NCBI RefSeq assembly: GCF_017566145.1
Contig: NZ_JABFCL010000011.1
Coordinates: 19,433-83,432, forward strand
Length of the DNA: 64,000 nucleotides
From: Bittarella massiliensis (ex Durand et al. 2017)
GTDB lineage: Bacteria > Bacillota > Clostridia > Oscillospirales > Ruminococcaceae
Direction: 5' to 3'
Both the position numbers and the translations under genes were made by a program. Numbering within the stretch: the stretch's first letter is position 1; every line of letters starts with the position of its first letter. Of the stretch, positions 49,969 to 58,813 are shown one piece after another. The notes under the pieces were generated by a model. That model was not told the DNA's origin. It searched no databases and worked only from the letters and a program-made list of their open reading frames with translations.

Positions 49969-51708
49969 ATGAAAAAAGAAATTTTTCGCAAGACCCTCCT
50001 CCTCTGCACGGTGGCCATCCTCCTCTGTTCAGCGGTTTCGGTGGCGATCTTGCAGCGGGAGAGAAAGGATGAACAGGTGGCCTCGGTGGTCAGTGGGCTG
50101 CGGGCGCTCTCCGAAAACGCCCAGGGGCAGACCTCTACCGATGACTTCAACCGGGCGGCGAGAACCTTTTCCAGCAACTACGATGGCGCCCGGCTGACCA
50201 TTGTCGACCAGAGTGGCCGGGTGGTGGGGGACTCCCACGAGGACCCGGCCACCATGGAAAACCACAGCGACCGCGAGGAGATCACCGAGGCCAAAGAGAG
50301 CGGCGTCGGCGTCTCCGAGCGCTGGTCGGACACCCTGGAGGGCCGCTTGCGCTATGTGGCGGTTCAGGCGGACAACGGCTACATCTACCGCGCCTCGGTG
50401 CGGGTGAGGAGCCTCAACCAAGCCTTTGTGAGCATCCTTCCGGCGGCGCTCATCAGCATCTTTGCCGCCGTCCTTTTCTCCGCTTTGGGAGCCAAGTTGG
50501 TGGCCAAAAAGATCGCCCGCCCGGTGGAGGAGATCGTGGAGGGGCTGCAAAACATCGACAACGGCGATTACAGCCGCCTTCCTCTGCCCGACTGCGACGA
50601 GCTCGCCTCTCTGGTGGTCAGTATCAACACCCTTTCCGAAAACATCGATCACACCCTGAAAGACCTGCGGGGAGAGAGGCAAAAGACCCTTTTTTTGTTG
50701 GACAATGTACAGGAGGGGCTGCTGGCCTTGGACAGAGATACCCGGGTCATCACCGTCAACCGGGCGGCGGCCGCCTTTTTGCAGGTGCCGCCGGGCCGGG
50801 TGGCGGGACAGACCATCTCCCACCTGACCACCAACAAGGCCCTCATCGACGCGGTGTTGGCGGCGGTGGAGGGACCCGAGTCCCTCGGCTCTGCCTTTGA
50901 CCTGGACGACCGGGAGGGGGAGAAGGCCCTGCTGTGCAGTGTTCTCCCGGTGCAGGCCGACTGGATTGAGGGGGGACAGGGGGCCATTGTGGTGCTGCGG
51001 GATGTGACCGAGGAGCGCCGCCGCCAGCAGATGCGCAGCGAGTTCTTTCAAAACGCCTCCCACGAACTCAAGACCCCCATTACCTCCATCGGCGGATTTG
51101 CCCAGCTGTTGCAGAGCGGAATGGTCACCGAGGAAGAGACCCGCCAGCGCTACCTTCACAACATTGAGAAAGAGACCGGGCGGATGGCCGAGCTCATCGG
51201 CGACATCCTCAAGATCTCCCGCTATGAAGAGGGCGCGGTACCCCGCAACGAACAGGTCGACCTGACGGCGGTGGCCGGTGAGGTGATGGAGCGGCTGCAG
51301 CCGGTGGCTGACCGGCAGAGCATTTCCCTGGAAATGGAGAGCCGGGGTGACGACCTGCGGCTCTGGGGCTCCAAGAAGGACATGGAGGACCTCATCGGCA
51401 ACCTCTGCGACAACGCCGTCAAGTACAACCGCCCTGGGGGCTCGGTGCGCTTGTTGCTCACCGCCCTGCCCGAAGAGGTGCAGATCGCGGTGGAGGACAC
51501 CGGTGTCGGCATCCCCACCGCCCAGTTGAGCCGGGTGTTCGAGCGATTTTATCGGGTGGAAAAAGATCGAAACAAAAAGGTGGGGGGGACCGGCCTGGGG
51601 TTGGCCATCGTCAAACACATCTGCGCCCTGTACGGCGGCCGGGTGGACATCCAGAGTGCCGAGGGCAAAGGGACGACTGTTACCGCAGTTCTCCGGAGAG
51701 AGCGGTAA
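49969..51708 (+). CDS. phoR: Phosphate sensor histidine kinase PhoR
   Basis: 579 residues: helix 1 (about 9-28), an extracytoplasmic domain (29-150), helix 2 (151-175), HAMP (176-230), PAS (about 235-345), the phospho-His in NASHELKTP (His365) and the ATPase boxes DNAVKYN, DTGVGIP and GTGLGLAI. It phosphorylates PhoP on phosphate shortage. Placed 42 bases after phoP, the last gene of the pst-pho block. Confidence 0.92.
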   Translation: MKKEIFRKTLLLCTVAILLCSAVSVAILQRERKDEQVASVVSGLRALSENAQGQTSTDDFNRAARTFSSNYDGARLTIVDQSGRVVGDSHEDPATMENHSDREEITEAKESGVGVSERWSDTLEGRLRYVAVQADNGYIYRASVRVRSLNQAFVSILPAALISIFAAVLFSALGAKLVAKKIARPVEEIVEGLQNIDNGDYSRLPLPDCDELASLVVSINTLSENIDHTLKDLRGERQKTLFLLDNVQEGLLALDRDTRVITVNRAAAAFLQVPPGRVAGQTISHLTTNKALIDAVLAAVEGPESLGSAFDLDDREGEKALLCSVLPVQADWIEGGQGAIVVLRDVTEERRRQQMRSEFFQNASHELKTPITSIGGFAQLLQSGMVTEEETRQRYLHNIEKETGRMAELIGDILKISRYEEGAVPRNEQVDLTAVAGEVMERLQPVADRQSISLEMESRGDDLRLWGSKKDMEDLIGNLCDNAVKYNRPGGSVRLLLTALPEEVQIAVEDTGVGIPTAQLSRVFERFYRVEKDRNKKVGGTGLGLAIVKHICALYGGRVDIQSAEGKGTTVTAVLRRER

Positions 51709-51803
51709 AAAAGGATACGGGGGCTGCCGCTCCGTGTGAAAGGGGAAAAGCGGTCGGCGATCGTGACAGCCACGGCGCGTTGAGCGGTTCATTTATCAAA
51801 AGA

Positions 51804-51847
51804 AAAGGGGCAGGTGACCCGCGATGGGTTGCCTGCCCTTTCCTTTT
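51804..51847 (+). terminator. Terminator of the pst-pho operon
   Basis: GGGCAGG (51808-51814) and CCTGCCC (51832-51838) with inner ACCC/GGGT pairing, then TTTCCTTTT. Confidence 0.75.
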
Positions 51848-51920
51848 GGGGGAGGGATTTATGGAGGCGCCGTGGCGAGCCCCCTTGGAGGGTGGGGGTG
51901 AAAGGGCGACATCGCCCCCG

Positions 51921-53399
51921 TCAGGCGTGGGCGGGTGTTTTGTTCTTGGCCTTTTTCTTCTCTTTGCCGGCAGATACCTGGAGAGCGGCAGAGGACTTTG
52001 CCCCCTCGGCAGGGGGCAGCGGCTCCTCTCCCAGGTGGGCGGCCTCCCACTGGAGCCGGGCTTTCAGCCGCAGGGCGGCGGCTTTTTCCTCGGCCCGTAG
52101 ACGGGCGGCTTCCGCTCGCTGGGCCCGCCTTTGCAGACGGGCGGCCCGGTGCTGGGCCCAGGGGCTGGCGGAAGGGACCGTCTGCTCCGCCAAAGGGGTT
52201 TCCCCATCGGGGATGGAGTGACTCAAGTGCAGCGAGAGTTTGGCGCAGGCCGGCCCCACCATCTCGTACATCACCCCGGAGGAGAGGATGATGGTGGAGA
52301 GCATGGTGCCCATGTCGGGCGGCAGCATCCGCTGGCCAAGGACAGCCAGGCCGATGGAGACCCCCGCCTGGGGCACCAGGGCCAACCCCAGGTATTTGCG
52401 GATGTCGTCGGAGGAGCGGCCGATCTTGGCGCCCAGCCAAGCACCCAGGTATTTGCCGAGGATGCGGACGAAGAAGTAGACTACCCCGATCACCCCGGCA
52501 GTGGCCAGAGAGGGGACATTGAGTCGCAGTCCGGAGAGGACGAAAAACATCAGCAGGATGGGTGGGGTAAAGCCGCCGACCTGTTTAAAGAGTTTTTTGC
52601 TGTGACTGACATTGACATAGACCATTCCCATGGCCATGCAGGTCAGCAGAGGAGAGACCCCCAGCAGCATGCAGAGGCCGGAGAGCCCCAGAATAAACCC
52701 GGTCACCAGCACTAGCCGGTGATAGTTGGAGCGCCGATCGCTGATGAAGATGTTGAGAATAAAGCCGCTGAGAGAGCCCATGGCGATGGCCACCAGGTTG
52801 AAGATCACCGGCAGGATCAGCACCGACCAGTCCAGGCTGCCGCCCTCCATGTTCTGGGCCAGGGCTGCACAGATGCTGAAAGCGATGAGGGCCACCGCGT
52901 CGTCCAGAGCCACCACCTGCAAGATCGTGTTGACAAATTCACCTTTGGCCCTGTACTGCTTAATGGTCATGATGGTAGAGGCCGGGGCTGTGGCGCAGCC
53001 GATGGCCCCTAGCAGCAGGGAGAAGGGAATGGAGAGGTGAAAGAGGAAGATCATGGTCAGGGTGATGATCACCCCGGCGGTCAGGGATTCAAAGACGGTG
53101 ACAATGAGCACCTGGGCGCCGCTCTTTTTCAGGGCGGCGAGTTTGAAGTAGCGCCCCACGTCAAAGGCAATGAAAGAGAGGGCCACGTCGGTGACAAAAT
53201 CCATTCGGGTGACCATCTCGGCGGGCACCACCCCCAGCACATAGGGACCCAGCAGCACGCCTGCCAGAATGTAGCCAGTGACGTTAGGCAGGTGCAGCCG
53301 CTTGGTGAGCCGGGTAAAGGCAAAGCCGGCGAAGAGGATGACCGCCAGGGTCAGAACGATGGCGGCCGCGGGATTGGTTTGCAGCAGGGTTTCCAGCAT
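51921..53399 (-). CDS. CPA2-family cation:proton antiporter
   Basis: 492 residues. About 12 helices in the Na+/H+ exchanger fold with the family segments RLHLPNVTGYILAGVLLGPYVLG and QVVALDDAVALIAFSI (ion-binding Asp pair). A cytoplasmic tail of about 95 residues is unusually rich in Ala, Arg, Lys and Glu (AQHRAARLQRRAQRAEAARL), probably a helix, and contains no TrkA-N domain. GGAG lies 9 bases before the ATG at 53399; the ATG at 53408 directly abuts it. Divergent from a LysR gene. Confidence 0.85.
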   Translation of the reverse strand: MLETLLQTNPAAAIVLTLAVILFAGFAFTRLTKRLHLPNVTGYILAGVLLGPYVLGVVPAEMVTRMDFVTDVALSFIAFDVGRYFKLAALKKSGAQVLIVTVFESLTAGVIITLTMIFLFHLSIPFSLLLGAIGCATAPASTIMTIKQYRAKGEFVNTILQVVALDDAVALIAFSICAALAQNMEGGSLDWSVLILPVIFNLVAIAMGSLSGFILNIFISDRRSNYHRLVLVTGFILGLSGLCMLLGVSPLLTCMAMGMVYVNVSHSKKLFKQVGGFTPPILLMFFVLSGLRLNVPSLATAGVIGVVYFFVRILGKYLGAWLGAKIGRSSDDIRKYLGLALVPQAGVSIGLAVLGQRMLPPDMGTMLSTIILSSGVMYEMVGPACAKLSLHLSHSIPDGETPLAEQTVPSASPWAQHRAARLQRRAQRAEAARLRAEEKAAALRLKARLQWEAAHLGEEPLPPAEGAKSSAALQVSAGKEKKKAKNKTPAHA

Positions 53400-53470
53400 G
53401 GGACACATCTCCTTTTATGAGAGGTTGGGGGTGTATAAAAGGCGCCAGAGAGGCGGCGAATAAAGCAGGG

Positions 53471-53496
53471 CAGACCGGGCGTGGCGGCCCGGTCTG
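53471..53496. other. Hairpin in the antiporter/LysR divergent spacer
   Basis: CAGACCGGG (53471-53479) and CCCGGTCTG (53488-53496) form a perfect 9-bp stem with no T run. Confidence 0.35.
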
Positions 53497-53571
53497 TTCA
53501 TCGGGCCGGCAAGGGGCCCAGAAGGAACTTTACGTGAATTTTACAATTCATCTCTGTACGTTGATTATATG

Positions 53572-53600
53572 TTGAAAGTGTGATAATATCAAATTATATT
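53572..53600 (+). promoter_or_regulatory. lysR-type gene promoter
   Basis: TTGAAA (53572-53577), 17-base spacer, TATATT (53595-53600). Confidence 0.6.
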
Positions 53601-53612
53601 TTATACAGGTCA

Positions 53613-53632
53613 TATAAATACAATTGATAATA
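53613..53632. repeat. 20-bp operator-like repeat, upstream copy
   Basis: TATAAATACAATTGATAATA, just past the -10 box, so it covers the start of transcription. An identical copy lies 436 bases downstream inside the gene. Confidence 0.65.
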
Positions 53633-53668
53633 GAGCGCTTGCTTGCCAGAGAGAGGGGGACATCCGCC

Positions 53669-54613
53669 GTGCTCGACACCAAAATCAGCACCCTGCTGCG
53701 GGTCATCGACGAGGGCAGCTACACCGCCGCCGCCAAAAAGCTGGCCTTGACCCAGCCGGCTGTCAGCCACCACATTCAGATGTTGGAACAGAAATACGGC
53801 ATTCAAATCTTCTACAAAAACAAGAAAAAGCTGGTTTTGACGCCGGAAGGGCTGATTTTGGAGAAATATGCCCGCCGCGCCTGGGCTGTCTCCGCCGCAG
53901 CTGACCAGGCACTTAAGGACAGCCGCAAAAACATCAAACACCTGACCATCGCCATTACCCCCACCGTGGGAGAGAATCTGTTGCCCCAAGTCATTGCCAC
54001 CTACTGCAATCGCCACCCCAACATGCACATTAATATCATTACAGATACTATAAATACAATTGATAATATGCTCCACACCTTTGCCGCCGACATCGCCATC
54101 ATCGAGGGGGAGATCTACGGTCCCTCCTTTGTGTCAGTGCTGCTGGACACCGACTACCTCTGCCTGGTGGTCTCGCCCCAGCACCGTTTTGCCCAGCGCA
54201 GCAGCGTCGGACTGGAAGAGCTCAAGAGCGAGAAGTTCATCCTCCGCTCCCAGAGCGCCGGCACCCGCCGCCTCTTTGAGAGTTATCTCCAAGGCCATTT
54301 CGAGAGTATCCAGAACTTCAACGTCATCATCCAAATCGACAACGTCGCCACCATCAAAGAGCTGGTGGCCCTCAACCTGGGGGTCTCGGTCATCGGACAC
54401 AGTGCCTGTGTCGAGGAGGAGCGCACCGGCCGGCTGGCAGTGGTCCCCATCGAAAACGCCAGCATGGCCCGCAAGATCAACATGGTGCACCGCAAGGAGT
54501 TCTCCCACACCGAGATACTGGAGGAGCTGCGCAGCATCTACAACGCCATCCAGGCCGGCCAGTCTGACCTGGCGGTGGGGATCGAGGGACTTCCCTCCGC
54601 CTCCTCCATGTAA
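53669..54613 (+). CDS. LysR-family transcriptional regulator
   Basis: 314 residues: N-terminal HTH (GSYTAAAKKLALTQPAVSHHIQMLEQ) and an effector domain (LTIAITPTVGENLLP, VSPQHRFA, ELVALNLGVSVIG) of CysB/CbbR-like layout. The GTG start fits the LysR start (V)LDTKISTLLRVIDEG and has GAGGGGG 9 bases in front. Its likely target is the divergent antiporter gene. Codons 127-133 (ITDTINTIDNM segment) are AT-rich and carry an exact copy of the promoter repeat. Confidence 0.9.
   Translation: MLDTKISTLLRVIDEGSYTAAAKKLALTQPAVSHHIQMLEQKYGIQIFYKNKKKLVLTPEGLILEKYARRAWAVSAAADQALKDSRKNIKHLTIAITPTVGENLLPQVIATYCNRHPNMHINIITDTINTIDNMLHTFAADIAIIEGEIYGPSFVSVLLDTDYLCLVVSPQHRFAQRSSVGLEELKSEKFILRSQSAGTRRLFESYLQGHFESIQNFNVIIQIDNVATIKELVALNLGVSVIGHSACVEEERTGRLAVVPIENASMARKINMVHRKEFSHTEILEELRSIYNAIQAGQSDLAVGIEGLPSASSM
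54049..54068. repeat. 20-bp operator-like repeat, intragenic copy
   Basis: Exact second copy of TATAAATACAATTGATAATA within the lysR coding region, in an AT-rich island of an otherwise GC-rich gene. Confidence 0.65.
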
Positions 54614-54617
54614 AGAA

Positions 54618-54655
54618 AAAATCCCCCCTCCCGCCGCAGCAGGAGGGGGGATTTT
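54618..54655. terminator. Bidirectional terminator between lysR and the glucosidase gene
   Basis: AAAATCCCCCCTCC (54618-54631) and GGAGGGGGGATTTT (54642-54655) are perfectly paired; A-rich left and T-rich right ends serve both converging genes. Confidence 0.85.
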
Positions 54656-54671
54656 GTGTGCAGAAAGGGGA

Positions 54672-56372
54672 TCACCCCTCTTTTACCAGGGTAAAGGACT
54701 CGTAGGGGCGCAGGGTGATGACCGGGGCGATCACCAGCTCGGGGTAGTTCTGCAGCAGCACCGAGGTGCGGTCACTCAAAAACTCCTCCGGCAGGTGGAA
54801 CTCAATTTCCTCCCCGGTGAAGTTGGAGAGGCAGAAGAGAGCCTGGTCTTCAAACCGGCGGATGTAGCCGAAGGTCTTGTCGCAGTCGGGGTGGTAGAGC
54901 TCCATGTTCCCGTAGGCAATCACATCCCACTGTTTGCGCTTGGCAATCAGCTCCCGGTAGAAGTTGAGGATCGAATCCGGGTCCTCCTCCTGGCTGGCCA
55001 CATTGATCTCCCGGTAGTTGTCATTGACCTCGATCCAGGGGGTGCCGGCGGTGAAACCGGCGTTTTTGCCGTCGTTCCACTGCATGGGGGTGCGACCGTT
55101 GTCCCGCGCCCGGTCGCAGAAGACCTTCAGCAGGGCCTCGTCGCTCTCGCCGGCGGCCTTGCGTTCCTTGTAGGTGTTAAAGACCTCCACGTCCCGGAAC
55201 TTTTCCACGCTGTCGTAGTGGACGTTGGTCATCCCGATCTCGTCTCCCTGGAAGATGTAGGGGGTGCCCTGCATCATGTAGAAGCAGTTGGCCAACATCT
55301 TGGCCGACTCCTTCCAGTAGGCCCCGTCGTCTCCAAAGCGGGAGACGGCCCGGGGCTGGTCGTGGTTGTCCATAAAGAGGGCCTGCCAGCCCTGGCCATG
55401 CAGTCCCTGCTGCCACTCCAGCGCCGTCTTTTTAAAGAGGGGCAGGTCCAATGGTTTGGGGGAGAACTTGTCAAAACCCTCCTGGTCGATGTTGAGCAGG
55501 TCGAAGAGGTAGAGCATGTTCAGCTCCCGCCGGTCGGGACCACAGTACTGGCGGGCAGTCTCCATGTCCACATAGGCCACCTCGGCCACTGTCATCATCC
55601 CGTATTTGCCAAACACCCGCTCATTTAAGTCGCGAAAATGCTCGTTGACCCGGGGCTTGTTGGCGTAGTGCTGGTTGGCAAAGCCGTACTTGCTGCCGGG
55701 CATCGGCTCCACATCGGGGAAGTCCGGCTCCTTGTAGAGGTAGTTGATGGCGTCCAGCCGAAAGCCGTCCACCCCTCTGTCCACCCAGAACTTGAGGATG
55801 TCCACCACCTCGTCCACCACCTTGGGATTTTCCCAGTTGAGGTCGGGCTGTTTGACGGCAAAGGTGTGCAGGTAGTATTCGCCGGTGGGCTGGTTGTACT
55901 CCCAGATACTGCCGCCAAAGACCGAGGCCCAGTTGGATGGCTCGGCCCCGTTTTTTCCCTCGCGGAAGATGTAGTAGTCGTGGTAGGGGCTGTCCTTGGA
56001 CTGGCGGGCCGCCTCAAACCAGGGGTGTTCATCGCTGGTGTGGTTGCCCACAAAGTCCATTACAAAGCGCATCCCCCTGGCGTGGATGCCATCCACCATC
56101 TCCTGCCACTGCTCCATGGTGCCGAAGGCCGGGTCGATGGCCCGGTAGTCGGCCACATCGTAGCCGTTGTCTGCCTTGGGGCTCACAAAGTAGGGGCAGG
56201 ACCAGACCACGTCCACCCCCAAACTCTTGATGTAGTCGAGCTTTTGGGAGATGCCCGCCAGGTCTCCCTCGCCGTCCCCGTCTGAATCGAAGAAGCTGCG
56301 GGGGTAAATCTGGTAGACGGTGGCACTGCGCCACCAGTCGGGGTCTTGCATCAATCTCTTGTTGGTTTCCAT
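54672..56372 (-). CDS. GH13 alpha-glucosidase (oligo-1,6-glucosidase type)
   Basis: 566 residues, intracellular, no signal peptide. The alpha-amylase barrel is complete: VMDFVGNHTSDEHPWF, nucleophile Asp207 (DGFRLDAIN), acid/base Glu264 (VAEVAYVD) and Asp338 (MDNHDQPR). The residue after the nucleophile, Ala208, differs from the Val typical of strict 1,6-specific isomaltases, so a broader or 1,4 preference is possible. It hydrolyses short glucosides such as maltose or isomaltose. A TTGACA promoter precedes it; no sugar transporter is adjacent. Confidence 0.93.
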   Translation of the reverse strand: METNKRLMQDPDWWRSATVYQIYPRSFFDSDGDGEGDLAGISQKLDYIKSLGVDVVWSCPYFVSPKADNGYDVADYRAIDPAFGTMEQWQEMVDGIHARGMRFVMDFVGNHTSDEHPWFEAARQSKDSPYHDYYIFREGKNGAEPSNWASVFGGSIWEYNQPTGEYYLHTFAVKQPDLNWENPKVVDEVVDILKFWVDRGVDGFRLDAINYLYKEPDFPDVEPMPGSKYGFANQHYANKPRVNEHFRDLNERVFGKYGMMTVAEVAYVDMETARQYCGPDRRELNMLYLFDLLNIDQEGFDKFSPKPLDLPLFKKTALEWQQGLHGQGWQALFMDNHDQPRAVSRFGDDGAYWKESAKMLANCFYMMQGTPYIFQGDEIGMTNVHYDSVEKFRDVEVFNTYKERKAAGESDEALLKVFCDRARDNGRTPMQWNDGKNAGFTAGTPWIEVNDNYREINVASQEEDPDSILNFYRELIAKRKQWDVIAYGNMELYHPDCDKTFGYIRRFEDQALFCLSNFTGEEIEFHLPEEFLSDRTSVLLQNYPELVIAPVITLRPYESFTLVKEG

Positions 56373-56452
56373 TGGCTGTTCCTCCTAAAAAGAATAGACT
56401 CTCTTCAGGTGATGACAGAGGGGCCTCTGCCTGCCCTAAATGCTCTACCCCC

Positions 56453-56487
56453 ATTAAACGGGAGTTTGTGCCGCCTGTCAAGCGCTT
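56453..56487 (-). promoter_or_regulatory. Glucosidase promoter with a cre-like core
   Basis: Minus strand TTGACA (56476-56481), 17-base spacer, TTTAAT (56453-56458). An AAGCGCTT core overlaps the -35 box and resembles the centre of CcpA cre sites, though outer positions match poorly. Confidence 0.5.
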
Positions 56488-56511
56488 TGGGTGAATTTTT
56501 GTCCCCCGCCC

Positions 56512-58674
56512 TCAAGGTTCCAACATGGTCAGGGAAATCCGTCCGCGGCCGGTGTCCACCTCCAGCACCCAAACGGTGACCACGTCCCCCACCTTCACCA
56601 CGTCCAGCGGGTGTTTGACAAACCGCTTGGAGAGGCGAGAGATGTGCACCAGCCCATCCTGGTGAACGCCAATGTCCACAAAGGCGCCAAAGTCCACAAT
56701 GTTTCGCACCGTGCCGGTGAGTTTCATCCCCGGCTTCAGGTCCTTGATGTCCATCAGGTCCTGGCGCAAAACCGGCTGGGGCAACTCGTCCCGAGGGTCC
56801 CGTCCCGGCTTTTGCAACTCCTGGGCAATGTCCTTTAGGGTGTAGGAGCCGGCACCGGTGGCCGCCTCCAGCGCCTCCTCCGAAAAGGGGGCCAGCTTTT
56901 CCCCCAATCCCGCCAGACCGCCGCCCGCCAGATCGGCCGGCTTGCAGCCGCAGAGGGCCAGCAACTTCTTGGCGGCGGGGTAGCTTTCCGGGTGGACGGC
57001 GGTGCGGTCCAGCGGGTTTTTCCCGCCGGGGATGCGCAGGAACCCCGCTGCTTGCTTGTAGGCCTTGGGCCCCAGCTTGGGCACCGCCAGCAGCTCCCGC
57101 CGCTCGGCAAAGGGGCCCAGTTCCTCCCGCCGAGCAACGATGTTCTGGGCCACGGCGGCCGAAATGCCCGACACCTGTGCCAGCAGGGAGGGAGAGGCGG
57201 TGTTCAAGTCCACCCCCACGGTGTTGACGCAGTCCTCCACCACCCCTTCCAGGGCCTGGCGCAACTCTTTTTTTGGCATGTCGTGCTGGTACTGCCCCAC
57301 GCCGATGGCCTCGGGGTCGATCTTCACCAGTTCGGCCAGCGGGTCCTGCAGCCGCCGGGCGATGGAGACGGCGCTGCGCAGGGAGACGTCAAACTGGGGG
57401 AACTCCTTTGCCGCCAGAGGGGAGGCCGAGTAGACCGAAGCACCCGCCTCGCTCACCACCGCATAGGAGACATCCAGTCCGTTCTCCCGGATCAGGTCGG
57501 CCACAAAGATTTCCGATTCCTTGGAGGCGGTGCCGTTGCCGATAGAGATGACCTCCACCCCATACCGGCGAATGAGTTTCAGCAGGGTGCGGGCCGCCTC
57601 GGCCACCTTTTTCTGGGGCGGGGTGGGGTAGACCACCGCCGTCTCCAACACCTTGCCGGTGGCGTCCACCACTGCAATTTTGCAGCCGGTGCGATAGGCG
57701 GGGTCCAACCCCAACACCACCTTGTCCCGCACAGGGGGCTGCATCAGCAGCTGTTTTAGATTGGCCCCAAAGACCCGAATGGCCCCCTGGCAAGCCGTTT
57801 CGGTGAGGGTGGCCCGCAACTCTCTAAAGGCTGAGGGCAGAATCAACCGGTCGAAGGCATCCTCTCCGGCCCGGCGGAGAAACTCGCCGTAGGGGTGGCG
57901 CGCCCCGGGGTATTTGCTCTGGGCGATGGCCAGAGCTCGGTCCCGGTCGAAGTCCAGCGAGACCTTTAAAAACCCCTCTTTTTCGCCCCGGTCGATGGCC
58001 AGCACCCGGTGTCCCGCCACCGAGCGCACCGGCTCTCGGTAAGACAGGTAGTTTTTGTAGACGCTTTCGGCGCAGCCATCCTTCCCCTCGCAGCAGAGAG
58101 CGGCTGACGCGGTGAAAAATTGCCGCAGCCGGCGGCGGATAGCCGGATCGTCTGAAATCTCTTCCGCCAGAATGTCCATGGCCCCCTGTAAGGCCTCTTC
58201 AGGAGTGATGAGGCCCTCTTCCCCGGTGCAGTAGGCCCGCGCCTCTTCCAGGGCGGGGCCGCCGGGACGGCCGTCCGGCCGCTTCCCGCTGCGCAGGGTG
58301 TCCGCCAGGGGGACTAGCCCCCGCTCCTTGGCCATCGAGGCGCGGGTTCTCCGCTTGGGCCGGTAGGGCCGGTAGAGGTCCTCCAACTCAGTAAGGGTGT
58401 TGGCCCCCTCCACCGCCCGGCGCAGTTCCCCGGTGAGGGCCCCCGCCTTTTCAATGGAGGCCAATACCTCCCCCTTGCGCTCCTCCAGCCCCCGCAGGTA
58501 GTGCAGCCGCTCGGCCAGCTGGCGCAACAGCTGGTCGTCCAGATTCCCGGTCTGCTCCTTGCGGTAGCGGGCGATAAAGGGGATGGTGTTGCCGCCGTCG
58601 ATGAGCTTGACGGCCGCCTCCACCTGCTTGGGGGCCACCGACAGTTCGGCGCCCAATCTCTGGTTGATGTCCAT
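56512..58674 (-). CDS. tex: Tex-like transcription accessory protein
   Basis: 720 residues: N-terminal helical domain with TIPFIARYRKEQTGNLDD, YqgF-like RNase H fold (GLDPAYRTGCKIAVVD), helix-hairpin-helix regions (VGVDLNTAS, LLAQVSGISAAVAQNIV), and a C-terminal S1 domain (GTVRNIVDFGAFVDIGVHQDGLVHIS). A nucleic-acid-binding protein that affects transcription in several bacteria. Standard full length. Confidence 0.95.
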   Translation of the reverse strand: MDINQRLGAELSVAPKQVEAAVKLIDGGNTIPFIARYRKEQTGNLDDQLLRQLAERLHYLRGLEERKGEVLASIEKAGALTGELRRAVEGANTLTELEDLYRPYRPKRRTRASMAKERGLVPLADTLRSGKRPDGRPGGPALEEARAYCTGEEGLITPEEALQGAMDILAEEISDDPAIRRRLRQFFTASAALCCEGKDGCAESVYKNYLSYREPVRSVAGHRVLAIDRGEKEGFLKVSLDFDRDRALAIAQSKYPGARHPYGEFLRRAGEDAFDRLILPSAFRELRATLTETACQGAIRVFGANLKQLLMQPPVRDKVVLGLDPAYRTGCKIAVVDATGKVLETAVVYPTPPQKKVAEAARTLLKLIRRYGVEVISIGNGTASKESEIFVADLIRENGLDVSYAVVSEAGASVYSASPLAAKEFPQFDVSLRSAVSIARRLQDPLAELVKIDPEAIGVGQYQHDMPKKELRQALEGVVEDCVNTVGVDLNTASPSLLAQVSGISAAVAQNIVARREELGPFAERRELLAVPKLGPKAYKQAAGFLRIPGGKNPLDRTAVHPESYPAAKKLLALCGCKPADLAGGGLAGLGEKLAPFSEEALEAATGAGSYTLKDIAQELQKPGRDPRDELPQPVLRQDLMDIKDLKPGMKLTGTVRNIVDFGAFVDIGVHQDGLVHISRLSKRFVKHPLDVVKVGDVVTVWVLEVDTGRGRISLTMLEP

Positions 58675-58714
58675 CTTTTCCCGTCCCTTCTCTCAGAGTC
58701 TCTACCCCGCAGCC

Positions 58715-58765
58715 CGCAAAAAAGGGGCGGCCGGCGGCAGAATGCCGAACAGCGGCCGCCCCTTT
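58715..58765 (-). terminator. Terminator of the ABC operon
   Basis: AAAGGGGCGGCCG (58721-58733) and CGGCCGCCCCTTT (58753-58765) perfect stem with an inner GGCA/TGCC; on the minus strand it is followed by TTTTTTG. It sits between the DUF4340 gene and tex. Confidence 0.85.
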
Positions 58766-58813
58766 GTCAGGGCTTGTGGGGATGTGGTTCCAGCGGAGCC
58801 GCCGAAAGGGGCT

